Part shown: piece by piece, positions 1 through 5,492 of the stretch
Position numbering within the stretch: the stretch's first letter is position 1
Layout of the letters: each line of letters opens with the position of its first letter
Assembly (NCBI GenBank): GCA_017631135.1
Contig: JAGBTW010000091.1
Coordinates: forward strand, 1-5,519
DNA length: 5,519 bases
Reading direction: 5' to 3'
From: Alistipes sp.
Lineage (GTDB): Bacteria; Bacteroidota; Bacteroidia; Bacteroidales; Rikenellaceae
The notes under the pieces: generated by a model
What the model was told of the DNA's origin: nothing
Databases searched by the model: none
What the model saw: only the letters and a program-made list of their open reading frames with translations
Translations under genes and position numbers: made by a program

Positions 1-732
1 ATAGAAGGGATTAGTACCTGCAGCTGCTGGTGTAAGCTCCGACGGAATACGCCTATCCAAATATATCTTTGCCTCCTTATACTGCACATTCTCGAACGAT
101 AGAGCAAGGTCTACGATGTCGATTGTAATCTTCTCGGTGATAACAGTATTCTCGCTGTCAGGGTCATCGTAGCTATACTCATAGAAGTTCATCGCCACAA
201 CATCTACAGCCGAAAGACGGTGGTAAAAGTCGAAATAGACATATGGACTACTGCTGAGGCTGGTATCCTCAAACATGGCTGTCATAATATCTCTATGCTC
301 GGCGGTATCGTTAAAGTCAGGAGCATAGGTTATATATGGCGTACCCTCTACATTTGCGCCGCTCGAATTCAAACTGGATGGATAGTAGGCAAAGAAGGTG
401 TATTTACCGCCCTGCCACTCTTTTATAGGGTCATACTTATAGCTACCACTTGAGTGGGTTACATTTTGCGGAACATTGTCAAACACATTAGGCTTTGCGG
501 TAACACGATAGGTACTCCACTTATTGTTAAAGTCGTAGGTATATCCATAGACAGAGAAGTTACGACGAAGCGTAGTGCCCTCAACCAACGACGCACGCGT
601 GCTCACGCCCGCATCGAGATAGATGTAGGGCTTTGTGGGCACAACAATCTGCTCGTCAGGTGTTATGCCGCTCTTGCTACAGCCACACAATAGCATGACA
701 ACGAGTAGAAATATGTAGTTAGCTCTCTTCAT
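1..732 (-). CDS. Fimbrillin-like lipoprotein, third in operon (partial, C-terminus outside window)
   Basis: This reading frame starts at an ATG at 732-730 and stays open for 244 codons to the left edge, so only the N-terminal part is seen. Residues 1-18 form a lipoprotein signal peptide ending in an LCGC lipobox (lipidated Cys18). A Thr45-Arg46-Ala47 site matches in position the Arg46 at which FimA of Porphyromonas gingivalis is cut to expose the polymerisation groove. Typical fimbrillin features follow: FSVYGY (59-64), an aromatic KYTFFAYYP strand (110-118) and FDFYHRLSAVDVV (167-179), the counterpart of the usual F-x-H-x-L-x-x-V motif. It begins 11 bp after the stop of the preceding fimbrillin, so it should be co-transcribed. 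By analogy with Fim and Mfa loci, a gene late in the operon is likely an accessory or tip subunit; that role is inferred. The family is fairly sure, but the exact subfamily is not. Confidence 0.85.
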   Translation of the reverse strand, partial: MKRANYIFLLVVMLLCGCSKSGITPDEQIVVPTKPYIYLDAGVSTRASLVEGTTLRRNFSVYGYTYDFNNKWSTYRVTAKPNVFDNVPQNVTHSSGSYKYDPIKEWQGGKYTFFAYYPSSLNSSGANVEGTPYITYAPDFNDTAEHRDIMTAMFEDTSLSSSPYVYFDFYHRLSAVDVVAMNFYEYSYDDPDSENTVITEKITIDIVDLALSFENVQYKEAKIYLDRRIPSELTPAAAGTNPFY

Positions 733-743
733 CTTCACTATGA

Positions 744-1757
744 TTATTTAATAATGACCGTTCCACCGACCTGGGGTGTTCCCCAAGGGTCTACCTTTGT
801 CTGAATGTAGTAGACAGTGATATCTGTCACCGATGATAGCACCACATTGTAAGTGTAACGCTGACCTACATTCCATGTTATGCTTGGTAGAATGGTCTCA
901 AGCTCTGCGCTCTCCCAGTCGGCAGCATTCTGTCGCTTGAGCTCATACTCGATTTTTAGTGACACACTATTCGAAGCATCAATGGTCTGTGGCAAGAGCA
1001 TCTTCTCGCTAAAGGCTTTACATCCTGTTGCACCGTGAGTCTCTAACTTGCCATCATCTTGGATTATAGCACCATCAATATTGTCGCTATCCGCAAAAGT
1101 ATCGTTTGTATACTCCAATGCTAACTTCTCGTTGGTTGGCGCCCACTTTTCGGTTACACTCGAGTATGTTCCTGCCTTGCGAATATTCGATAATATTACC
1201 CTTTTAATTCGCATCTGGTCGTTCTGATGCTTGCCACCATCACGCCATATATTGAGATTCACATTCGAGAGCAAGTGCTTGAACTGTAGATTCACCTCTT
1301 CCGAGGGGTCGAAGCCTGCATCGCTTGTGTCTACGCTCTCGGTCGCTACGAGGTAGTCCGTTACACTTGGCGTGTTGTCTAGCGTTAGCTGCACAGCACC
1401 TGTCGATGGGTCGATGGTGTAGATTGTGCCATCCTCGTCGTAGGGATATGTCGCCACAAACGAGAAGCGGGTGTCGTCAATCCAATATTTTGCTGGGCTG
1501 TACACCCACGCGTCACCGACATACGTAACCGACACATTCTCCATATAGGCGAAGTTGGTCTGTACGCTATTGTTGATAAAAGCCCACACGCCAAAGCCCT
1601 CGTTCTTGAGGTTGGTGGTGTCAGCACGCGTAACTGCAACATCAAGGGTTATGGGCATATCCTTTAACTCGATATGCTGATTCTCCACACCCTTCTTGCA
1701 GGCTGTGACAAATAGCACACATAGTACTATTATATATATAGGTGTAAATCTTGTCAT
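744..1757 (-). CDS. Fimbrillin family lipoprotein (337 aa), probable accessory pilus subunit
   Basis: This is a complete 337-residue protein. The signal peptide ends in the lipobox VTAC (lipidated Cys20), so it should be exported and lipidated. Thr43-Arg44-Ala45-Asp46 is a candidate site for arginine-specific maturation. Family features in order are FGVWAF (55-60), the segment WVYSPAKYW (84-92) with FSFVATYP (98-105), FKHLLSNVNL (159-168), LLPQT (254-258), and a late strand WNVGQRYTYNVVL (295-307), matching the common fimbrillin W-x-x-G-x-x-Y-x-Y pattern. It ends with PWG followed by GGTVIIK, a usual fimbrillin C-terminus. It sits between a 101-bp hairpin-rich gap on its upstream side and another fimbrillin 11 bp downstream. 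An earlier ATG at 1767-1765 is out of frame, so 1757 is the chosen start. No clear Shine-Dalgarno is seen. Role as a minor or tip subunit is inferred from operon position; shaft subunit is the alternative. Confidence 0.9.
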   Translation of the reverse strand: MTRFTPIYIIVLCVLFVTACKKGVENQHIELKDMPITLDVAVTRADTTNLKNEGFGVWAFINNSVQTNFAYMENVSVTYVGDAWVYSPAKYWIDDTRFSFVATYPYDEDGTIYTIDPSTGAVQLTLDNTPSVTDYLVATESVDTSDAGFDPSEEVNLQFKHLLSNVNLNIWRDGGKHQNDQMRIKRVILSNIRKAGTYSSVTEKWAPTNEKLALEYTNDTFADSDNIDGAIIQDDGKLETHGATGCKAFSEKMLLPQTIDASNSVSLKIEYELKRQNAADWESAELETILPSITWNVGQRYTYNVVLSSVTDITVYYIQTKVDPWGTPQVGGTVIIK

Positions 1758-1784
1758 ACTTTACCATGTTTCGGGGTGGGTATT

Positions 1785-1799
1785 TCCCCTTTTAGGGGA
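1785..1799 (-). other. Short hairpin II overlapping hairpin I
   Basis: TCCCCT and AGGGGA form a perfect 6-bp stem around a 3-base loop. Bases 1797-1799 are shared with hairpin I, so both cannot be fully formed at once. The C run at 1786-1789 could instead pair with the G run at 1773-1776, giving a third alternative structure whose edge lies 15 bases from the start codon of the 337-aa fimbrillin. No T run follows in the transcribed direction, so it does not look like an intrinsic terminator. A role in tuning translation or transcript ends is inference. Confidence 0.5.
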
Positions 1800-1826
1800 T
1801 ATGGAGGGTTTCAATCCTCCATATCC
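1797..1826 (-). other. Strong intergenic hairpin I (11-bp perfect stem, 8-base loop)
   Basis: GGATATGGAGG (1797-1807) and CCTCCATATCC (1816-1826) are exact reverse complements around an 8-base loop. The hairpin lies in the gap between the 349-aa and 337-aa fimbrillin genes, 33 bases past the stop of the former in the transcribed direction. There is no U tract after it on either strand, so a classical intrinsic terminator is unlikely. It could protect the 3' end of the upstream fimbrillin message after processing, or partly attenuate transcription into the downstream fimbrillins, giving unequal subunit amounts. The structure is certain from sequence; the function is inferred. Confidence 0.7.
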
Positions 1827-1831
1827 AAGCT

Positions 1832-1850
1832 TATGCAGTCGTGCTGCATA
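1832..1850 (-). other. Hairpin III just after the 349-aa fimbrillin stop codon
   Basis: TATGCAG (1832-1838) and CTGCATA (1844-1850) form a perfect 7-bp stem with a 5-base loop, 8 bases beyond the stop codon of the 349-aa fimbrillin in the direction of transcription. It is the first of three hairpins in series in this 101-bp gap. It may act as a 3' stabilising element; no T run follows it. Confidence 0.55.
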
Positions 1851-1858
1851 GTGAGTTG

Positions 1859-2908
1859 TTACTGGATAGTAACTCCACCAGCAGCATCATCAGTACTCCA
1901 CTCCTGAACAGCAGGATCAAAGAAGATCTGGTTTCTCTTAGCAATGATAGAGATTGTGTAAGTGATGTTCTTGTTCATCTCCCAGCTTGTAAGACCCATT
2001 GTGTTCAACTTGATAGGATCTGAAGTGTACTGCTTTACGCCGATAGTTGCGCCGTTATGCTTCTGAGTAACAGTGTAAGTTACAGATACAGTAACATTGT
2101 CAGAAAGTGTCTGTGGAAGAACATACTGATCGCGTGTAGCGTAAGCAACTGGGGTATCGTCAGCAAGAACTGTAATAGCATCATCCTCCTCCTCCCAAGT
2201 GAGGGTTGCAGGGCTAACAGTAGTATCAGGAGTCCAAACATTGATCGCTGAGTCTTTTACTGACCAACTACCACGTGAAGCAGTACCTGTGCCAGTATTT
2301 TCAAGAGTTACATCACCCGTGTTGTAGGTCTTCAATGTAATGTTATCAACAACAATCTCGTAGGTGATGTCATCATTGTCTTCCTCAGCAGGGTATGCAT
2401 TCTTAACTTCGAAGTTAACCTTTGCCAAAGCGTGGCGGAAGAGTGTAGGAACGCCATCGAAACCGTATGTATTTACATTCTCGCTGTAACGGATAGCCTT
2501 GTCAGCATACATCAAGTCATCCTCTCCAACGGTGTAGTCTTCGTAGGTGTAAGTGTCACCACCAGCGTAATTGTAAATGATATCTGGCACTTCATCAGCA
2601 GGATAGTAAGCGATAAAGTCAACAGTACCAGTATATGGCCAGTAGTAGGGTTTTGCTGTTGTCCACTGTGAGCCGTTGTAAGTAACGGTCTCGTTAACCA
2701 TCAACTCGTGCGCCGCAGTGCCATTGTAAGACCAAGCGTTTACACCGAATGTCTCAGTTGTGGCAAAGTCATCCACACGTGTCTGTGCCACATAGTTTGC
2801 TACCTCAAACGAGATAGGGGCGTCGCATGTAGGAACGTACACCTCGTTTTTCATACAGCTTGTGAGTGCTACACCCACCAATGCTGCCATAACAAAAAAC
2901 TTTTTCAT
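1859..2908 (-). CDS. Fimbrillin family lipoprotein (349 aa), candidate main pilus shaft subunit
   Basis: This is a complete 349-residue fimbrillin-like protein (Mfa-like/FimA superfamily). Residues 1-18 are a lipoprotein signal peptide with lipobox LTSC (lipidated Cys18). Thr43-Arg44-Val45-Asp46 is placed like the arginine at which type V pilins are matured. Family features in order are FGVNAWSY (54-61), YYWPYTGTVDFIAYYP (88-103), the hallmark FRHALAKVNFEV (157-168), YVLPQTL (262-268) and a late strand WEMNKNITYTISI (309-321); it ends EWSTDDAAGGVTIQ. It is the first fimbrillin of the operon, with an AT-rich 101-bp leader before it and strong hairpins after it. That setting, and the position after the anchor-type gene, suggest high expression and a shaft role by analogy with FimA/Mfa1, but this is inferred. 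Start choice is supported by the signal peptide beginning MKKFF and the A-rich sequence before the ATG. Confidence 0.92.
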   Translation of the reverse strand: MKKFFVMAALVGVALTSCMKNEVYVPTCDAPISFEVANYVAQTRVDDFATTETFGVNAWSYNGTAAHELMVNETVTYNGSQWTTAKPYYWPYTGTVDFIAYYPADEVPDIIYNYAGGDTYTYEDYTVGEDDLMYADKAIRYSENVNTYGFDGVPTLFRHALAKVNFEVKNAYPAEEDNDDITYEIVVDNITLKTYNTGDVTLENTGTGTASRGSWSVKDSAINVWTPDTTVSPATLTWEEEDDAITVLADDTPVAYATRDQYVLPQTLSDNVTVSVTYTVTQKHNGATIGVKQYTSDPIKLNTMGLTSWEMNKNITYTISIIAKRNQIFFDPAVQEWSTDDAAGGVTIQ

Positions 2909-3009
2909 GTTTGTTAAGTGTTAGTGATTAATAATTAATTGTTGTTTTTAATTTTCTTTGTTTATATCATTTAATTTTATCTATGTTGTTTAATCAATAG
3001 TGTTCTATT
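2909..3009 (-). promoter_or_regulatory. AT-rich leader upstream of the 349-aa fimbrillin
   Basis: This 101-bp gap is strikingly poor in G and C compared with the flanking genes. In the transcribed direction it ends AACACTTAACAAAC before the ATG, with no Shine-Dalgarno sequence. A-rich unstructured leaders without Shine-Dalgarno sites are known to support strong translation in Bacteroidetes. A short AT-only inverted repeat, ATTAAT-A-ATTAAT, lies at 2927-2939. I searched for a TAnnTTTG box on the minus strand here and found none, so either the gene is read from the upstream promoter or an internal promoter deviates from consensus. No GC-rich terminator stem is seen after the upstream gene. Confidence 0.45.
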
Positions 3010-4044
3010 CTATGAAATAGGAACTACTACCTCCTCGTCAATCCAATCGTCTACCTCGGGGTTGAAGCCACCACCGCCACCACCAGGAGGGTTGATGGGC
3101 ACGGGCAACTCCCACACATCCTCGATAAGCAGCCAATGACGCTCGCGAGCATCCTCGGTGAGGAACACCGATGTCATGTCGATGGTCTTCTCGGCATACT
3201 CGCCCTCGCGTGTCATAGCCTGCATCGTAATATATAGGTTGCTGGGGGCATCCTCTACGCGACCAAAGGTGTTAAACACGCCACACAACACATCCTTATT
3301 CTCGCCCTCAATATTTTCATCGGTGCTCTTGTGTAGCTCAATATATAGTGCCGACGACTCCTCGCCGTTACGCGTATTCTCGCCTATGGCATTTGTTGCC
3401 GAGAGTCCTGAGAGCACAGCAACCGCACTCGATGCGTACTCCACGTTCTCCACGCGTATCTGAATGTAGTATGTTTCGACAATAGGCTTTGCCTCTACAC
3501 TGATAGTCGTAATGTCGCTATGTGCATCGATCTTTAGGTTGGGCTCGCTCACCACAAAGAGCTGGTCGGGTTCGTAGTAGATGCGCTCATCTGCCAAGGC
3601 GCGACTATTCAAGCTGCGGTACTTCGAATCGGGAATCTCCTGGGTGTATGCCGTGATGCCATCCCACTGCTCCTCGCCACGAATAAATGTCGATGGGGTG
3701 TCGAAGTTGTACGCCAACATGCGATAGTTGCCGTGTGCAAGCATGACGTTACCCGTCATGACCTGGTTTCCCTCCTCGTCGATATGTTTATCCGAGAGGA
3801 AGCCCTCGGACAAGAGGTGTGTGCCCGCCTCGTTGTAGAACAACACGCGCATTACGTCTGTGTGGAACTCGGGAGTAGGAACTTTCTCGTTGTAGATGCC
3901 TGTGGTGACGTTCCTAATCTCCTGGCATTGAATCTTAATCTGCAATACGGCGCGATTGTCGGGCTCGAGCAGAGGACGACGATGACAGCCACCAAAGGAT
4001 ATAAGGCAGCACAACAGCGATAGTATGGTGATTACTCTTCTCAT
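3010..4044 (-). CDS. DUF5119-type lipoprotein, probable pilus anchor or base component
   Basis: This 344-residue protein has a lipoprotein signal peptide ending FGGC (lipidated Cys20), followed directly by HRRPLLEPDNR (21-31), a segment I recognise from DUF5119-domain proteins of Bacteroidales fimbrial loci. Other family-like segments are RNVTTGIYNE (44-53), DVMRVLFYNE (63-72), GNYRMLAYNFDTPSTFIRG (105-123) and AYTQEIP (132-138). Near the C-terminus are a Pro-Pro plus six-glycine stretch (319-326; DNA 3067-3090) and then FNPEVDDW, probably a flexible linker to a last strand. The ATG overlaps the TGA of the upstream DUF3575 gene as ATGA, so translation is likely coupled. It occupies the place usually held by FimB/Mfa2 anchors between the outer-membrane gene and the fimbrillin, hence the inferred anchor role. 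It lacks the Thr-Arg maturation site seen in the fimbrillins at 43-46. The DUF assignment is from memory of the family and not from a search. Confidence 0.8.
   Translation of the reverse strand: MRRVITILSLLCCLISFGGCHRRPLLEPDNRAVLQIKIQCQEIRNVTTGIYNEKVPTPEFHTDVMRVLFYNEAGTHLLSEGFLSDKHIDEEGNQVMTGNVMLAHGNYRMLAYNFDTPSTFIRGEEQWDGITAYTQEIPDSKYRSLNSRALADERIYYEPDQLFVVSEPNLKIDAHSDITTISVEAKPIVETYYIQIRVENVEYASSAVAVLSGLSATNAIGENTRNGEESSALYIELHKSTDENIEGENKDVLCGVFNTFGRVEDAPSNLYITMQAMTREGEYAEKTIDMTSVFLTEDARERHWLLIEDVWELPVPINPPGGGGGGFNPEVDDWIDEEVVVPIS
3067..3090 (-). repeat. Glycine-codon tract (Pro2-Gly6) in the DUF5119-type gene
   Basis: Six consecutive GGN glycine codons (GGT and GGC), preceded by two CCT proline codons, encode residues 319-326 of the DUF5119-type protein. 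Codons are mixed, so this is less slippage-prone than a pure trinucleotide repeat, and length changes of whole codons would stay in frame. It probably forms a flexible hinge before the C-terminal FNPEVDDW segment. Confidence 0.6.
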
Positions 4045-5381
4045 TTGTTGTCTACCTTTCTGTTATAACCAATGTTGATTGGCACTACGAGCGACACCTT
4101 GAGCTTCGTAGGACCAAAATACTTGATGCGACCAATGCCATTCTCGTTGATATATAGCTCGCTGTAATCCGACGATGGGAAGTAGTTGCGATAGCCCATC
4201 GATAGGTAGCCCACCGACAGCGCAAACTCAAGGTTAACCCTCTTCTTCTTGCCTATGGGCATGACATAGCCATAGGTTAGACCCGCCGACCACAACTCAC
4301 CCTGGTATGCAGGGTCAAAGTCGTTCTGAATGTCGTACATCGCCGACATGCCGTATGCACCAACGAAGTGACCACCAAGACGTTGTGTTTTGAACTTGTT
4401 GTTTCTAAACCAATATCTACCCTCTACGCCAAGCTCCAAAACCTGCAAGCAGTACTTGTTGTTGCGCTCCCACCATGGGAACATATACTCCACAGCCACA
4501 GAGAAATGGCGAGATATGGGCACCTCCAACTCGGCGTTTAGTGCAGTGACAGCGTCGTACAGCATGTTGGTTTTCAGCGCAAAGAGCATGGTGTCGCGCA
4601 CGATGCTTGGCTCTGCGATGTCACTTGCTGTGTCACTTGCTGTGTCACTTGCTGTGTCACTTGCGATGTCACTTGCTGTGATGTCCTCCCTCTTCGCTAC
4701 GGCAGCACTACTCTCTGCAAGGGCTGTCATGCGAGGTGGCGCTATCGTATAAGTGGGTGTGTACTCCGTGGTGATGGGCTTCACAGCCTCGATGTCGACA
4801 TATATGACAACGAGTGTCGAGTTTCGCAACTTGGGGTAGTAGGTCTTGTAGAGATAGTCAAACGCTGCATCGCGCTCCAAGCGCCATTTACGCGTTCCTA
4901 CGGATATATCCTTGTTGTCGAGGATGCGTAGTACGCGCTGCTTGGCATCGTCACTCATCTTGCCATCTTCAACAACATAGTTGCGCAGTTGTGACCACGA
5001 CTCACCCTCGTTGCGAACCTTAATGAATGGCTTAAGCTCGGGATATTTGTCGCCCATGTACTTGCGCATGGCACCTGCTCGACGACGTGTCAAGGCATTG
5101 TTGTGCTCAAGCACACCCTCGGGCGATGCTTGCGTGATGATGATTATAGAGTCGATGCTCTCTATGTTGAGCGATTTGATTGTCTTGTCGAGTTGGGTGA
5201 TGGAAGAGCGGTTGTTGCGATAATCGATGTCGATTGCGCTGCTGTCCCACTTGAAATCGATCCTAAATAGCGAGTCTGGTGCGTTTATAAAATGGCGTTC
5301 CCCCCCCCATGCTATTGAATGAGAGAGGGTTAGCATCATCGCTACCAATAATATTGCTCGATATAAAGTCTTTAATAACAT
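4041..5381 (-). CDS. DUF3575 outer-membrane protein with N-terminal OmpA-like domain
   Basis: This 446-residue protein has a signal peptide at about 1-24 (cleavage likely after SIA), without a lipobox cysteine. Residues about 45-195 form an OmpA-like domain: ITQASPEGVLEHN (82-94) and the signature N-x-x-L-x-x-x-RA with Arg100-Arg101 and MRKYM (105-109), the peptidoglycan-binding type. The binding Asp of classical OmpA is not obvious and seems replaced in TQAS. A low-complexity linker with five SDIA/SDTA repeats (237-256) follows. The C-terminal part (about 265-446) is a DUF3575 domain, with LKTNMLYDAVTALNAELEVP (269-288), YMFPWW (299-304), GRYWF (321-325), GHFVGAYG (337-344) and YFGPTKLKVSL (421-431), expected to fold as an outer-membrane beta-barrel. 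It is the first gene after the candidate promoter and overlaps the next gene by ATGA. A G9 run at codons 25-28 makes the gene a phase-variation candidate. A role linking the pilus base to outer membrane and cell wall is inferred. Confidence 0.88.
   Translation of the reverse strand: MLLKTLYRAILLVAMMLTLSHSIAWGGERHFINAPDSLFRIDFKWDSSAIDIDYRNNRSSITQLDKTIKSLNIESIDSIIIITQASPEGVLEHNNALTRRRAGAMRKYMGDKYPELKPFIKVRNEGESWSQLRNYVVEDGKMSDDAKQRVLRILDNKDISVGTRKWRLERDAAFDYLYKTYYPKLRNSTLVVIYVDIEAVKPITTEYTPTYTIAPPRMTALAESSAAVAKREDITASDIASDTASDTASDTASDIAEPSIVRDTMLFALKTNMLYDAVTALNAELEVPISRHFSVAVEYMFPWWERNNKYCLQVLELGVEGRYWFRNNKFKTQRLGGHFVGAYGMSAMYDIQNDFDPAYQGELWSAGLTYGYVMPIGKKKRVNLEFALSVGYLSMGYRNYFPSSDYSELYINENGIGRIKYFGPTKLKVSLVVPINIGYNRKVDNK
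4614..4673 (-). repeat. Five 12-bp tandem repeats encoding an SD(T/I)A linker
   Basis: Five head-to-tail 12-bp units on the plus strand read TGC(TGT or GAT)GTCACT; the outer two carry GAT and the inner three carry TGT. A partial sixth copy continues to about 4685. On the coding strand they encode SDIA, three SDTA and SDIA between the OmpA-like domain and the barrel of the DUF3575 protein. Because the unit is a multiple of three, copy-number changes would alter linker length but keep the frame. Confidence 0.9.
5300..5308 (-). repeat. G9 homopolymer in the 5' end of the DUF3575 gene (candidate phase-variable tract)
   Basis: Nine C's on the plus strand give nine G's in the coding strand, spanning the last two bases of codon 25 through the first base of codon 28 (Trp-Gly-Gly-Glu), directly after the signal peptide. 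With nine G's the 446-codon frame is intact. I traced the shifted frames: eight G's reach TAA at about codon 32 and ten G's reach TAG at about codon 40. Poly-G tracts of this length near a gene start are classical slipped-strand contingency sites in other bacteria. Whether it varies here is not known from one sequence. Confidence 0.75.
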
Positions 5382-5492
5382 CGTGCCTGTTCGCTATTAC
5401 CTAACTGTGACGTAATTTTATGTGCAAAGATAAGCAAAATAATCTGAAAATATTCAGCACGAGACAATAAAATGTAAATTTTTTTTGCGAAG
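5382..5492 (-). promoter_or_regulatory. Promoter region of the pilus operon, with a TAnnTTTG -7 box at 5425-5432
   Basis: On the minus strand 5432-5425 reads TATCTTTG, a perfect match to the Bacteroidetes -7 consensus TAnnTTTG. Transcription would then start near 5418, giving a leader of roughly 35-40 bases before the ATG at 5381. A matching -33 TTTG at the normal spacing is not clear. A small inverted repeat, CTGAA-AATA-TTCAG (5444-5457), lies where the -33 region should be and could be an operator. An A8 tract on the minus strand (5479-5486) lies further upstream. No Shine-Dalgarno is evident near the start codon. Confidence 0.6.

Noticed and set aside
220..693. Two plus-strand open frames of 77 and 79 codons
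   Set aside because: They lie opposite the partial third fimbrillin, which has a clear lipoprotein signal and family motifs; the plus-strand products show no recognisable features.
1385..1645. Minus-strand 86-codon frame inside the 337-aa fimbrillin
   Set aside because: It is an out-of-frame overlap fully inside a gene with strong family motifs; its Arg/Thr-rich composition is typical of a shadow frame.
1731..1740. (TA)5 dinucleotide repeat in the signal-peptide codons of the 337-aa fimbrillin
   Set aside because: Five units is short for slippage and fits ordinary Tyr/Ile codons; not strong enough to call a switch.
1785..1826. Intrinsic transcription terminator after the 349-aa fimbrillin
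   Set aside because: The stems are strong but no T run follows on either strand, and two more fimbrillin genes follow in the same direction, so full termination is unlikely.
3158..4023. Plus-strand open frames of 101 and 96 codons
   Set aside because: They are antisense shadows of the DUF5119-type gene, with no family resemblance or promoter.
4390..5223. Plus-strand open frames of 120, 69 and 80 codons
   Set aside because: They are antisense to the DUF3575 gene; the Ser-Leu-Ala-Val repeats in one are just the antisense reading of the 12-bp repeat.
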